The position numbers and the translations under genes are program-made. 64,000 bases of DNA from NZ13-RE01 sp964612975 (lineage in GTDB: Bacteria; Dictyoglomota; Dictyoglomia; Dictyoglomales; Dictyoglomaceae), in the NCBI GenBank assembly GCA_964612975.1, contig CAZTGC010000005.1, forward strand, positions 105,828 to 169,827, in the 5' to 3' direction. Of this stretch, positions 43,448 through 51,394 are shown piece after piece; position 1 is the stretch's first letter; the number at the start of each line of letters is the position of its first letter. The notes beneath the pieces were generated by a model. The model was not told the origin of the DNA. It did not search any database and worked only from the letters and a program-made list of their open reading frames with translations.

Positions 43448-45085
43448 TTAATCTTCCACCTTTACATTTCCATATTTATCTATATCAATCTTTACTGAGG
43501 AAGGAATTTTAGGTAATCCCGGCATAGTCAAAATATCTCCTGTATATACCACCACAAAACCTGCACCTGCTGAAATTTTTAACCCCTTTACATTAATAAT
43601 AAAATTTTCTGGTTTTCCCAAAAGATTAGGATTATCCGAAAGAGAAAATTGAGTCTTTGCCATACATATAGGTAAATCATTAAATCCCCATTTATATATC
43701 CTTTCCAAATCTTCCTTTGCAGAATCACTGAATATTACTTTTTCTGCAGAATAAACTTTTGTAGCAATTTTCTCAATTTTTGCCTCATAAGACTCCTCTA
43801 ATTTATATAAATTATCAAATCCATTTTTTTCCTCTTTTATAGCATTTAAAGTTTCTAATGCCAAATTAATTCCGCCTTCGCCTCCTCTTTCAAATACATC
43901 AGATATAGCATATCTTATTTTGTTCTCATCAAGAATCTCCTCAAGAGTCTTTATTTCTTTATCAGTATCAAGGGGAAATCTATTAATTGCAACAACCAAT
44001 GGTAGATGAAAAACATTTCTAATTATGTGGACATGATGAAGTAAAATGGGAATTCCCCTTTTTAATGCATCAATATTTTCTCTATCTAATTCCTTCTTCT
44101 TTGCTCCACCATGCAATTTTAAAGCTCTAAGGGATACAACTAATACTACACATGAGGGATTAAGCTTTCCAACTCTACATTTAATATTAAAAAATTTCTC
44201 TGCTCCCAATTCAGAGCCAAATCCTGCTTCAGTTACAACGTAATCTCCAAGTTTTAAAGCTATTTTTGTGGCTATAAGGGAATTACAACCATGGGCAATA
44301 TTAGCAAAGGGTCCTCCATGAATGAAAGTAGGAGTACCCTCTTGGGATTGAACTAAATTGGGGGATAATGCATTCTTTAAAAGAACACACATGGCTCCTT
44401 CGGCCTTCAAATCCCTACAAAATACTGGATCTCCATGGTTATTAATTCCTATAATAATGTTTCCAAGTCTTTCTTTTAAATCCTCTAAATCCCTTGCTAA
44501 GGACAATATTGCCATTACTTCTGAGGCTGCTGTTATTTCAAATCCATCTTCCCGAGGAACACCATTTGTTTTTCCTCCAAGTCCACTTACAATAAATCTT
44601 AATTGTCTATCATTCATATCTATACATCTTTTCCAAAGGATTTGTCTTGTATCAATCTTTAATTCGTTTCCATAGTATATATGGTTATCTATCATTGCAG
44701 ACAAAAGATTGTGGGCTGAGGAAACTGCATGAATATCTCCTGTGAAATGGAGATTGATCTCTAAATCTGGAACAATCTTTGATTTTCCTCCCCCAACGGC
44801 CCCACCTTTTATGCCAAAAAAGGGCCCTAAAGAGGGCTCTCTAAGACAAATTATTGCCTTTTTCCCTAAGGAAGATAAGGCATCTCCTAGACCTATTGTG
44901 GTTGTAGTTTTTCCTTCTCCTGCTGGGGTTGGAGTTATAGAAGTTACTAAAATTAATTTGCCATCAGATTTTTCTTGTAGATCATATAAAAGTCTCCAGT
45001 TAACCTTTGCTATATAACATCCATAGGAATAATAATCTTCCTCTTTTATATTTAAATATTCAGTGATTTCCTTAATCTTTTTCAT
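43448..45085 (-). CDS. fhs: Formate-tetrahydrofolate ligase
   Basis: The enzyme activates formate with ATP and THF to 10-formyl-THF. The 545-residue protein has the P-loop TPTPAGEGKTTTTIGLGD near residue 53, REPSLGPFFGIKGGAVGGG near 84, and a late-domain stretch VKGLKISAGAGFVVVYTGD. It is the first of the folate genes and overlaps the end of the upstream phosphodiesterase by 4 bases. No CO dehydrogenase/acetyl-CoA synthase genes are in the window, so a full Wood-Ljungdahl pathway is not shown. Confidence 0.96.
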   Translation of the reverse strand: MKKIKEITEYLNIKEEDYYSYGCYIAKVNWRLLYDLQEKSDGKLILVTSITPTPAGEGKTTTTIGLGDALSSLGKKAIICLREPSLGPFFGIKGGAVGGGKSKIVPDLEINLHFTGDIHAVSSAHNLLSAMIDNHIYYGNELKIDTRQILWKRCIDMNDRQLRFIVSGLGGKTNGVPREDGFEITAASEVMAILSLARDLEDLKERLGNIIIGINNHGDPVFCRDLKAEGAMCVLLKNALSPNLVQSQEGTPTFIHGGPFANIAHGCNSLIATKIALKLGDYVVTEAGFGSELGAEKFFNIKCRVGKLNPSCVVLVVSLRALKLHGGAKKKELDRENIDALKRGIPILLHHVHIIRNVFHLPLVVAINRFPLDTDKEIKTLEEILDENKIRYAISDVFERGGEGGINLALETLNAIKEEKNGFDNLYKLEESYEAKIEKIATKVYSAEKVIFSDSAKEDLERIYKWGFNDLPICMAKTQFSLSDNPNLLGKPENFIINVKGLKISAGAGFVVVYTGDILTMPGLPKIPSSVKIDIDKYGNVKVED

Positions 45086-45573
45086 AATTCAATAATCTCT
45101 CCCCAAACCCTATCCTTATCCACATAAAGAATTCCAATAGAGTTTTTTGTTGTAAAGAATTTATCTGTAGGGGAGCCGGGATTAAAGAAAAATATATCTT
45201 CATCCCATTCCATTAGGGCACGATGGGTATGTCCAAAAACTATTACCTTTACCCCTTCTTCTAAGAACTCTCTTTTTACCCTCTCCTTTATTCCAAAGGG
45301 ACTTCCTCCTCCATGGATTAACCCAATTTTTATATTTTCAACTTCTATAACCCTTTTTGCTGGTAGTTTTTTCTTGACCTCTAAGGAGTCCATATTTCCA
45401 TGTACTCCATATACAGGCGCTATTTTTTCAAGATCTTTCAAAAAGAACAATTCTTCCAAATCTCCTGCATGTAATATCATTTGTACTCCTTGTAATTTCT
45501 CCAAAACTATGGAGGGTAAATGGGGTAAACGTGATGGAAGATGAGTATCTGATATTACACCAACTTTAACCAT
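45082..45573 (-). CDS. YfcE/MJ0936-type metallophosphodiesterase
   Basis: The 163-residue calcineurin-like phosphoesterase has metal motifs GVISDTHLPSR (Asp, His) near residue 4, HAGDLEE near 35, GVHGNMDS near 55, and GHTHRA near 117. Members hydrolyse phosphodiesters such as cNMP-related compounds in vitro. The start is the ATG at 45573 with GGAGGTTATATCT before it; the longer frame would run into the tRNA. It opens the fhs-folD-metV-metF operon. The physiological substrate is unknown. Confidence 0.85.
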   Translation of the reverse strand: MVKVGVISDTHLPSRLPHLPSIVLEKLQGVQMILHAGDLEELFFLKDLEKIAPVYGVHGNMDSLEVKKKLPAKRVIEVENIKIGLIHGGGSPFGIKERVKREFLEEGVKVIVFGHTHRALMEWDEDIFFFNPGSPTDKFFTTKNSIGILYVDKDRVWGEIIEL

Positions 45574-45614
45574 AGATATAACCTCCATATGAAAAAAGAG
45601 AATAAATAAAAAAT

Positions 45615-45703
45615 TGGCGGGGAGGGTGGGACTCGAACCCACATGGCCGCGAGGGCCTTACCGGTTTTCAAGACCGGCCCCTTGCCAATTCGGACACCTC
45701 CCC
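45615..45703 (-). tRNA. tRNA-Ser (anticodon TGA)
   Basis: On the minus strand, acceptor GGGGAGG pairs with CCTCCCC, then G and an encoded CCA. The anticodon stem CCGGT/ACCGG encloses CTTGAAA (anticodon TGA). The long variable arm (GGCCCTCGCGGCC) is the class II arm of serine tRNAs, and the T arm is GTGGG-TTCGAGT-CCCAC. Length is 89. Upstream, an extended -10 (TGATATAAT) is visible. Confidence 0.97.
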
Positions 45704-45763
45704 TTTGTATTTGATTATATCATAGAATATAATTAGAAAAAAAGATTTTTGGGGAGAAAAATT

Positions 45764-46561
45764 ATGATTATATCTTGTTCCACTGCGGCATTTTTGAATC
45801 CAGAAGATAGCCCAGATGAAAAATTTAGGGCAACCATATCTGCTATGGAATATATCCTCTTGTCGGGATATAATGGTATTGAATTGTTTATTGCTCAAGC
45901 TTTTAATGAGGAATTGATCAATTTATTATTACATGAATCTTTAAAATATCAAGGGAAAATATTAACTCTTCATGCTCCCAAAAATATTCTTCATAGACCC
46001 TTTAAAGAAATATTTTCATCTCTAAGTAGATTAATAAAAAAAGCTGGACAATATTATATTCCAGTTATTGTTTTTCATCCTCCTTTTAGATCCAACGTAG
46101 ATTCCATTTTAAAAACAGTCTTCCCAATATTCGATAAAATGGTGGAATATGCTATGAAATATAATATTACTTTAACTATCGAAAATGTACCTTATCTTCC
46201 CAATCCTCCTTTATTCTATGAAAATATTATAAATAGATACCCTAAAAATGTAGGTATAACTATTGATACTGAATATCTCTTCTCGACAGAATTTTTCTTA
46301 GAAAGATATTCCATAAAAATTTTAAAATATTTAAAAAATGTGCATGTAAGGGACTATGATGGACAAGGTTTTGATGATGAAGGCAAAAGAAAATATCTAA
46401 GATTAGGAGAAGGGAGAATAAGTTTTTCTGAAGTATTTAATAAATTAAAAGAAGTAGAATATCCCGGTCCCCTCACAGTGGAAACCTCCTTTAAGAATCC
46501 TTTAGAAGATCTAAAGGATAGTAAAAATTTTATCTATAGTGCTCTTTCATCTCCCTATTAA
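45764..46561 (+). CDS. Sugar-phosphate isomerase/epimerase-like TIM-barrel protein
   Basis: The 265-residue protein of the AP-endonuclease-2/xylose-isomerase-like fold has LLSGYNGIELFI near residue 33, LHAPKN near 70, TIENVPYLP near 135 (metal Glu), ITIDTEYLF near 170, and VHVRDYDGQ near 196. The metal ligands Glu, Asp and His expected in this fold are present. The start is the ATG at 45764, preceded by GGGGAG; the longer TTG frame overlaps that site. It converges with the GH4 gene (32-base overlap). Substrate unknown. Confidence 0.78.
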   Translation: MIISCSTAAFLNPEDSPDEKFRATISAMEYILLSGYNGIELFIAQAFNEELINLLLHESLKYQGKILTLHAPKNILHRPFKEIFSSLSRLIKKAGQYYIPVIVFHPPFRSNVDSILKTVFPIFDKMVEYAMKYNITLTIENVPYLPNPPLFYENIINRYPKNVGITIDTEYLFSTEFFLERYSIKILKYLKNVHVRDYDGQGFDDEGKRKYLRLGEGRISFSEVFNKLKEVEYPGPLTVETSFKNPLEDLKDSKNFIYSALSSPY

Positions 46562-47918
46562 AGGGTAGATTTAAAATCTCATCAATAACTGCCTTTACTT
46601 GCTCATAGGATTTTGTTCTGGGATCTCTTATTAAAATTTCTTCAAGGACTCTTCTATCTCCTGTTATAAATGCCTCTAAGGCAAATTCCATTCTCATAAT
46701 CCTTGGAGTAAGGAAAAATTTTTTAATTCGAGGAGTTAAATCAGGATAGATATTTTCAGGATGAATTCCCTCTTTATCAACCCAAACAGGAACTTCAACT
46801 ACTATATCCTTAGGGATATCCGGTATAATCCCATTATTGGGAATATTTAAAATTAACCTTTTCTTATCATTGTTTTCTATAGCGTCTATAAAGGGTATCT
46901 GTTGTTCTCCGCTTAGTTTTTCCCTTCCAACTTCAGGAAATATCTGGGAAAGATTCACATCATCCCTTTTAGATAGGTCTATTAAAGTTCTTTTTAAAGC
47001 TCTTAAACCCTCATAAAATTTGGGTCTTTCTACTTCATTATCTATTCCCCCAAATTTTCCATACCACTTTTTCTTTGTCTCAAGATCATAATGGTACTTC
47101 CAAGAACCATTTCTTGGAGTATCACCAATGGGAAGCATCCCATAAAATCTATACATATCTATACTGGCGGGACTAAGTTGAACATCCCAAGGATTCTTAG
47201 GTTCCCATTCTGAGGATTTCTCTTCTATCCACTTATCGAGAAGAGAATAGGCATTCTTCCCTTGGTATAAGAATCTATTGAGCCATATACCATGATTTAC
47301 TCCCGCAACTTGCCATTCTACTTTATCAGGCTCTAACCCTAAAGTGTGAATTACGTCGAATACTCCTCCATATCCATGGCAAAATCCTATAATTTTGGCA
47401 TGGGTTTGTCTTAGGACCAATTGAGTAATTTCGAAAACGGGATTTGCAGTTTGTAAAAGATATGCATTAGGGGAATATCTTTCTACCGCCCTTGCTATAT
47501 CAAGGGACATTTTCAATTGATTAAATCCTCCAATGGTATAATAATCTGAGACCATATTAAACTCCTGACTATCTATACCTCTGTAATATCCATATTTTTC
47601 TCCAATTTCCCTCATAATTTCATATTGAATATATCCATCTTCATTTTCTTCTGCCCGAGCCAATGTAGTATTTATTACATAACTTGCTCCATCTAATGCT
47701 TCTTGAAGATTTTTTGTTTTTTCAATAGTCAAAGAGGAGGAAAGCTCATTTTTTAATCTTTTAGAAAGCCTATAAACTGCTTCTAACCTTTCCTCATCTA
47801 TGTCCATTAGAGAAAGGAAAGAGTCCTTTAATTCTTTTATTTTACAAAGATCAGAGATAAGGGTTAAAGTATACCTCACACTTCCTGCACCAATAAACGC
47901 AATTTTTATATTTGCCAT
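46530..47918 (-). CDS. Glycoside hydrolase family 4, possibly alpha-glucuronidase
   Basis: GH4 enzymes use NAD+ and a divalent metal in an oxidation-elimination mechanism. The 462-residue protein has the Rossmann motif IAFIGAGSVRYT, the substrate-binding NPVFEIT, the metal-site motif CHGY in GFCHGYGG near residue 183, and VNHGIWLN near 212. In GH4 the CHGx form of the metal motif is associated with alpha-glucuronidases, while CHSV and CHEV mark other activities; this suggests glucuronic acid side chains of xylan. The start is the ATG at 47918 with GGGAGG before it. There is no signal peptide. Confidence 0.85.
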   Translation of the reverse strand: MANIKIAFIGAGSVRYTLTLISDLCKIKELKDSFLSLMDIDEERLEAVYRLSKRLKNELSSSLTIEKTKNLQEALDGASYVINTTLARAEENEDGYIQYEIMREIGEKYGYYRGIDSQEFNMVSDYYTIGGFNQLKMSLDIARAVERYSPNAYLLQTANPVFEITQLVLRQTHAKIIGFCHGYGGVFDVIHTLGLEPDKVEWQVAGVNHGIWLNRFLYQGKNAYSLLDKWIEEKSSEWEPKNPWDVQLSPASIDMYRFYGMLPIGDTPRNGSWKYHYDLETKKKWYGKFGGIDNEVERPKFYEGLRALKRTLIDLSKRDDVNLSQIFPEVGREKLSGEQQIPFIDAIENNDKKRLILNIPNNGIIPDIPKDIVVEVPVWVDKEGIHPENIYPDLTPRIKKFFLTPRIMRMEFALEAFITGDRRVLEEILIRDPRTKSYEQVKAVIDEILNLPFNREMKEHYR

Positions 47919-47932
47919 TCCCAAACCTCCCT

Positions 47933-48862
47933 TTAGATTAATAAAGCCAAGATTGCCTTTTGAACATGGAGTCTATTTTCCGACTGATCAAAAACAATAG
48001 AATTTGGTCCATCTATAACATCATCGGTAATTTCTTCTCCTCTATGGGCAGGAAGACAATGCATAACTATTACGTCTTCCTTTGCTAAGGAAAGAAGGGT
48101 ACAATCTAATTGATAAGGAGGAAAAATTTTAAATCTTTTTTCTTTTTCTTCCTCCTGTCCCATACTTATCCATACATCGGTATATAAAACGTCAGCATCT
48201 TTAACGGCTTCCTTTGGATTTTCTATAATTTCTATTTTTGCTCCAGTTTTCTTTGAAATCTCTCTTGCCCTCTTTAAAACATCAGAATTGGGATAAAAAT
48301 CCTTTGGAGATGAACAAATTACTTCCATTCCCAATAAACTTCCACAAAGTATAAGAGAGTTTGCTACATTATTTCCATCCCCAAGATAAACAATTTTTAA
48401 TTTTTTATCCCCCTTCTTCTCTATAATAGTAAAATAATCTGATAAAACTTGACATGGATGTTCCAAGTCCGAAAGCCCATTAATAACAGGAATATTTGAA
48501 TATTTTGCTAACTCCTCTAAAGTGGAATGGGAAAATACCCTTGCCATTATCCCATCTAAATATCTTTCTAATACCCTTGCGGTATCACCAATTGTTTCCC
48601 CTCTTTTCAATTGCATATCTTGAGCATTTAAATATAATGGATAACCCCCTAATTGATGAATGCCCACCTCAAAGGAGATTCTTGTTCTTGTGGATGGTTT
48701 TTCGAAAAAAAGAGCCACAGTTTTTCCCTTTAGATAGTCAGACTCTCTTTTACCTGCATAAAACTCAGTTTTTAATTTTTTTGCCAAGTAGAATATTCCT
48801 TCTATCTCCTCCCTATTAAGATCAGAGATAGAAAGCAAATCTTTCCCTTTTAAATTTAGCAT
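47933..48862 (-). CDS. argF: Ornithine carbamoyltransferase
   Basis: The enzyme makes citrulline from ornithine and carbamoyl phosphate. The 309-residue protein has the carbamoyl-phosphate motif FEKPSTRTRISFEVG near residue 51, the site HPCQ near 131, and the ornithine-binding motif MHCLPAHRGEEIT near 266. The start is the ATG at 48862 preceded by GAGGAGGG; the longer frame is not supported by a ribosome site. No other arginine genes are adjacent. It lies 15 bases upstream of the GH4 gene on the same strand and may share its transcript. Confidence 0.94.
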   Translation of the reverse strand: MLNLKGKDLLSISDLNREEIEGIFYLAKKLKTEFYAGKRESDYLKGKTVALFFEKPSTRTRISFEVGIHQLGGYPLYLNAQDMQLKRGETIGDTARVLERYLDGIMARVFSHSTLEELAKYSNIPVINGLSDLEHPCQVLSDYFTIIEKKGDKKLKIVYLGDGNNVANSLILCGSLLGMEVICSSPKDFYPNSDVLKRAREISKKTGAKIEIIENPKEAVKDADVLYTDVWISMGQEEEKEKRFKIFPPYQLDCTLLSLAKEDVIVMHCLPAHRGEEITDDVIDGPNSIVFDQSENRLHVQKAILALLI

Positions 48863-48983
48863 TCTTTTCCCTCCTCGAATATCAAATTCTATCCTTGAAT
48901 TATAATTAAAAATCAAAACTTTACAAAATATAAATTTATGTTAAAATAATTTACACTAAAAAAGTATAAATTGGGGTAGGTAG

Positions 48984-49667
48984 ATGAGAAAAATATGGGA
49001 AATTATAAAGGCAGATTATATAGCGGTGTTTGAGAAGGATCCAGCTGCAAGAAATTTCTTAGAGGTGATTCTCTGTTATCCAGGATTTCATGCGATACTT
49101 ATTCACAGGATTGCCCATTTTCTTTGGAAAATGAAGATTCCAGTAATTCCAAGGTTAATCTCCCATATTGGAAGATTTTTAACGGGCATAGAGATTCATC
49201 CCGGTGCAAAAATTGGAAAAGGTTTTTTTGTTGATCATGGAATGGGAGTGGTAATTGGAGAAACTACAGAAATTGGAGATAATGTTCTTCTTTACCAAGG
49301 GGTAACCCTTGGAGGGACAGGGAAGGAAAAGGGAAAAAGGCATCCTACTATTGGAAATAATGTGGTTATTGGAGCAGGTGCAAAGGTATTGGGGCCTATA
49401 ACCATAGGAGATAATGTGAGAATTGGGGCAGGCTCTGTAGTACTAAAATCAGTCCCATCTAATTGTACTGTTGTTGGAGTTCCCGGAAGAATAATAATTC
49501 AAGATGGGAAAAAAGTTGAAAATGATATTTTAGCTCATGGAAACTTACCAGATCCCTATTCTCAGATAATAGAGGGCTTGACTTTGCGGATTTTACATCT
49601 TGAAAAGAAAATAGGAGAATTGGAATCAATAATAGAGGATTTAAAGATAAAAGGTTTGCTGAAATAA
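48984..49667 (+). CDS. cysE: Serine O-acetyltransferase
   Basis: The enzyme makes O-acetylserine, the precursor of cysteine. The 227-residue protein has a helical N-terminal part (about residues 1-65) and a left-handed beta-helix with GIEIHPGAKIGKGFFVDHGMGVVIGETTEIG-type repeats, then QGVTLGGTGKEKGKRHPT and an ending with GVPGRII. It is of the shorter epsilon form common in Gram-positive bacteria. GGGGTAGGT precedes the ATG. The last 25 residues form a coiled helix (LHLEKKIGELESIIEDL). A TPP riboswitch follows downstream. Confidence 0.93.
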   Translation: MRKIWEIIKADYIAVFEKDPAARNFLEVILCYPGFHAILIHRIAHFLWKMKIPVIPRLISHIGRFLTGIEIHPGAKIGKGFFVDHGMGVVIGETTEIGDNVLLYQGVTLGGTGKEKGKRHPTIGNNVVIGAGAKVLGPITIGDNVRIGAGSVVLKSVPSNCTVVGVPGRIIIQDGKKVENDILAHGNLPDPYSQIIEGLTLRILHLEKKIGELESIIEDLKIKGLLK

Positions 49668-49700
49668 ATATTGGAATATAATATTTGAAAAGATAAATAT

Positions 49701-49800
49701 GCCTTTCCCAGGGGAGCTCCTGATCCTGGGGCTGAGAGGGTAGAAGAAGTTACCGACCCTTGGAACCTGATCTGGATAATGCCAGCGAAGGGAGGGAAAT
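49701..49800 (+). ncRNA. TPP riboswitch (thi box)
   Basis: The conserved thi-box bases are all present in order: CTGAGAGGG near 49731, GACCCTTGGAACCTGATCT near 49755-49773, GGATAATGCCAGCGAAGG near 49774-49791. The closing stem is CTTTCCC (near 49703) with GGGAGGG. A terminator follows directly, then thiT. Thiamine pyrophosphate binding should end transcription before the transporter and kinase genes. Confidence 0.97.
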
Positions 49801-49805
49801 AAGAA

Positions 49806-49845
49806 ATAAGTTCCTTGCCCTAGGTGGTAAGGAATTTATTTTTTT
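49806..49845 (+). terminator. Riboswitch-controlled intrinsic terminator
   Basis: The arms at 49806-49819 and 49826-49839 pair over 14 positions (loop CTAGGT), with G-T pairs at two sites, and are followed by a run of seven T. It sits between the TPP aptamer and thiT, so it is the expression platform. Confidence 0.9.
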
Positions 49846-49862
49846 ATTAAGGAGGTTAAAAA

Positions 49863-50672
49863 ATGAGGGGAAAAACTATTAGGATTCTAACAGAGGGTGG
49901 AATGAGTATTGCCTTAGCTTTACTCCTTTGGTATCTTAAGATTGGTGAAATGCCCCAAGGAGGAAGTATTAGTCTCCAAATGTTACCATTATTTATATTT
50001 GCTCTAAGATGGGGGTTAATTCCAGGAATTTTTGGGGGATTAGTTTATGGCCTGGTTCATTCCCTTCAAGATCTTTATGTGGTTCACTGGTTTCAATATA
50101 TATTAGATTATCCCATAGCCTTTGCATTAATAGGTTTAGCAGGTTTAGTTAAAAATTTAAAAATCTCAAGAATTGTATCGATCGTAATAGCTCTTCTCTT
50201 TTTCCTAGGATCAGTGCTCTTCTTTTTGAATATTTCATCGGAGCTTCCTCAGACTCAAAAAAGTTTAGAAGAGTTAAAATTAAAACTTGATACTTTATCG
50301 GGAGAGGAAAGGAAAAAAGTAGAAGAGGAGATCGAAGACTTAGAATTTAAGTTAAGATGGTATCCCATATCAAGAGTTGTAATTCTTATTGCAGGGATTT
50401 TAGGAAGTATTCTCTTAATATATGGTGCCTACTTAAGAAAAATATTAGAGCCCTTAGAGTTGGGTATTTTTATTGGAGGTCTAGGAAGATTATTTGCTCA
50501 TTTCCTCTCAGGAATAATTTTCTTCTCCGAATATGCACCTCCTGGAACTCCTGCTTGGCTATATTCTTTAATATATAATCTATTTGTGGTTATACCCAGC
50601 ACCTTTGTTTGTTTACCGCTGATATTAATTCTTTATCCCAGATTAAAAGAAGCTATATCTTCTGAAAAATGA
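49863..50672 (+). CDS. thiT: ThiT-type thiamine transporter S component with coiled-coil insertion
   Basis: The ECF substrate-binding membrane protein imports thiamine. Diagnostic segments are MPQGGSISLQMLPLFIFALRWG near residue 37, DYPIAFALIGLAG near 85, and GRLFAHFLSGIIFF near 205, followed by YSLIYN. Usual ThiT proteins have about 180-200 residues; this one has 269. An insertion at about residues 105-160 contains a hydrophobic segment and a charged coiled-coil-like stretch (LEELKLKLDTLSGEERKK). AAGGAGGT precedes the ATG, downstream of the TPP riboswitch. The ECF energising subunits are not in this window. Confidence 0.9.
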   Translation: MRGKTIRILTEGGMSIALALLLWYLKIGEMPQGGSISLQMLPLFIFALRWGLIPGIFGGLVYGLVHSLQDLYVVHWFQYILDYPIAFALIGLAGLVKNLKISRIVSIVIALLFFLGSVLFFLNISSELPQTQKSLEELKLKLDTLSGEERKKVEEEIEDLEFKLRWYPISRVVILIAGILGSILLIYGAYLRKILEPLELGIFIGGLGRLFAHFLSGIIFFSEYAPPGTPAWLYSLIYNLFVVIPSTFVCLPLILILYPRLKEAISSEK

Positions 50673-51322
50673 AAATATTGATCTTTACCAATGGAGAAAA
50701 TAACCTATTAAGAGAAGAATTAGAAGAGATTCTTCCTGTGGACAAAATTATCTGTGCAAATGGTGGAACAAGATTAGCATTAAACATGAATCTCATTCCA
50801 GATATTATAGTAGGAGATATAGACTCTATTCCCAATAATGTTTTGGAAAAAATAAAAGGGGAAAAAATAGAATGGAAGATATATCCAAAAGAAAAAGATG
50901 AAACTGATTTAGAATTAGCAGTAAGAGAGGCTTTGAAATATAATCCTAAAATTATTTATTTTGTTGGACTCTTGGGAAGGAGAATAGATCATACCCTTTC
51001 CAATTTATTTTTCTTGGAAAGGGTAAAAGAGAAGGGAATAGATATTTTAATACTTGATGAAAAGATAAGGATCACTTTAATGTTGGGAAGAGAGGAGAAA
51101 GTATTCTTGGGAAAGGAGGGAGAGATAATCTCCCTCATCCCTTTATCGGAAAAGGTGGAAGGTATCACCTTAAAAGGTCTTAAATACCCTCTAAATAATG
51201 GAGTACTATATAGAAGTTTAACAAGGGGAATTAGCAATGAATTTATATTAAAGGAGGCAAAAATAAAAATTTCTTCTGGAACTCTTCTAATTATCCATTT
51301 TGCCACTAAATACCTCTTATAG
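50669..51322 (+). CDS. thiN: Thiamine pyrophosphokinase
   Basis: The enzyme makes TPP from thiamine and ATP. The 217-residue protein has the family motifs CANGGTRLAL near residue 30, GDIDSIP near 50, KDETDLELAV near 76, and the thiamine-site GLLGRRIDHTLSN near 99. It overlaps thiT by 4 bases (ATGA), so import and activation of thiamine are coupled under one TPP riboswitch. No de novo thiamine genes are visible nearby. Confidence 0.94.
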   Translation: MKILIFTNGENNLLREELEEILPVDKIICANGGTRLALNMNLIPDIIVGDIDSIPNNVLEKIKGEKIEWKIYPKEKDETDLELAVREALKYNPKIIYFVGLLGRRIDHTLSNLFFLERVKEKGIDILILDEKIRITLMLGREEKVFLGKEGEIISLIPLSEKVEGITLKGLKYPLNNGVLYRSLTRGISNEFILKEAKIKISSGTLLIIHFATKYLL

Positions 51323-51394
51323 AAAAAATAATTTTTATATGATAGAATAAAAAGACTTTATAAAAACCTTAATAAGATTGATTAATAAAAAGAT

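Noticed and set aside
45668..45898. A 76-residue minus-strand gene
   Set aside because: It overlaps the tRNA-Ser gene and the start of the isomerase gene and has no ribosome site.
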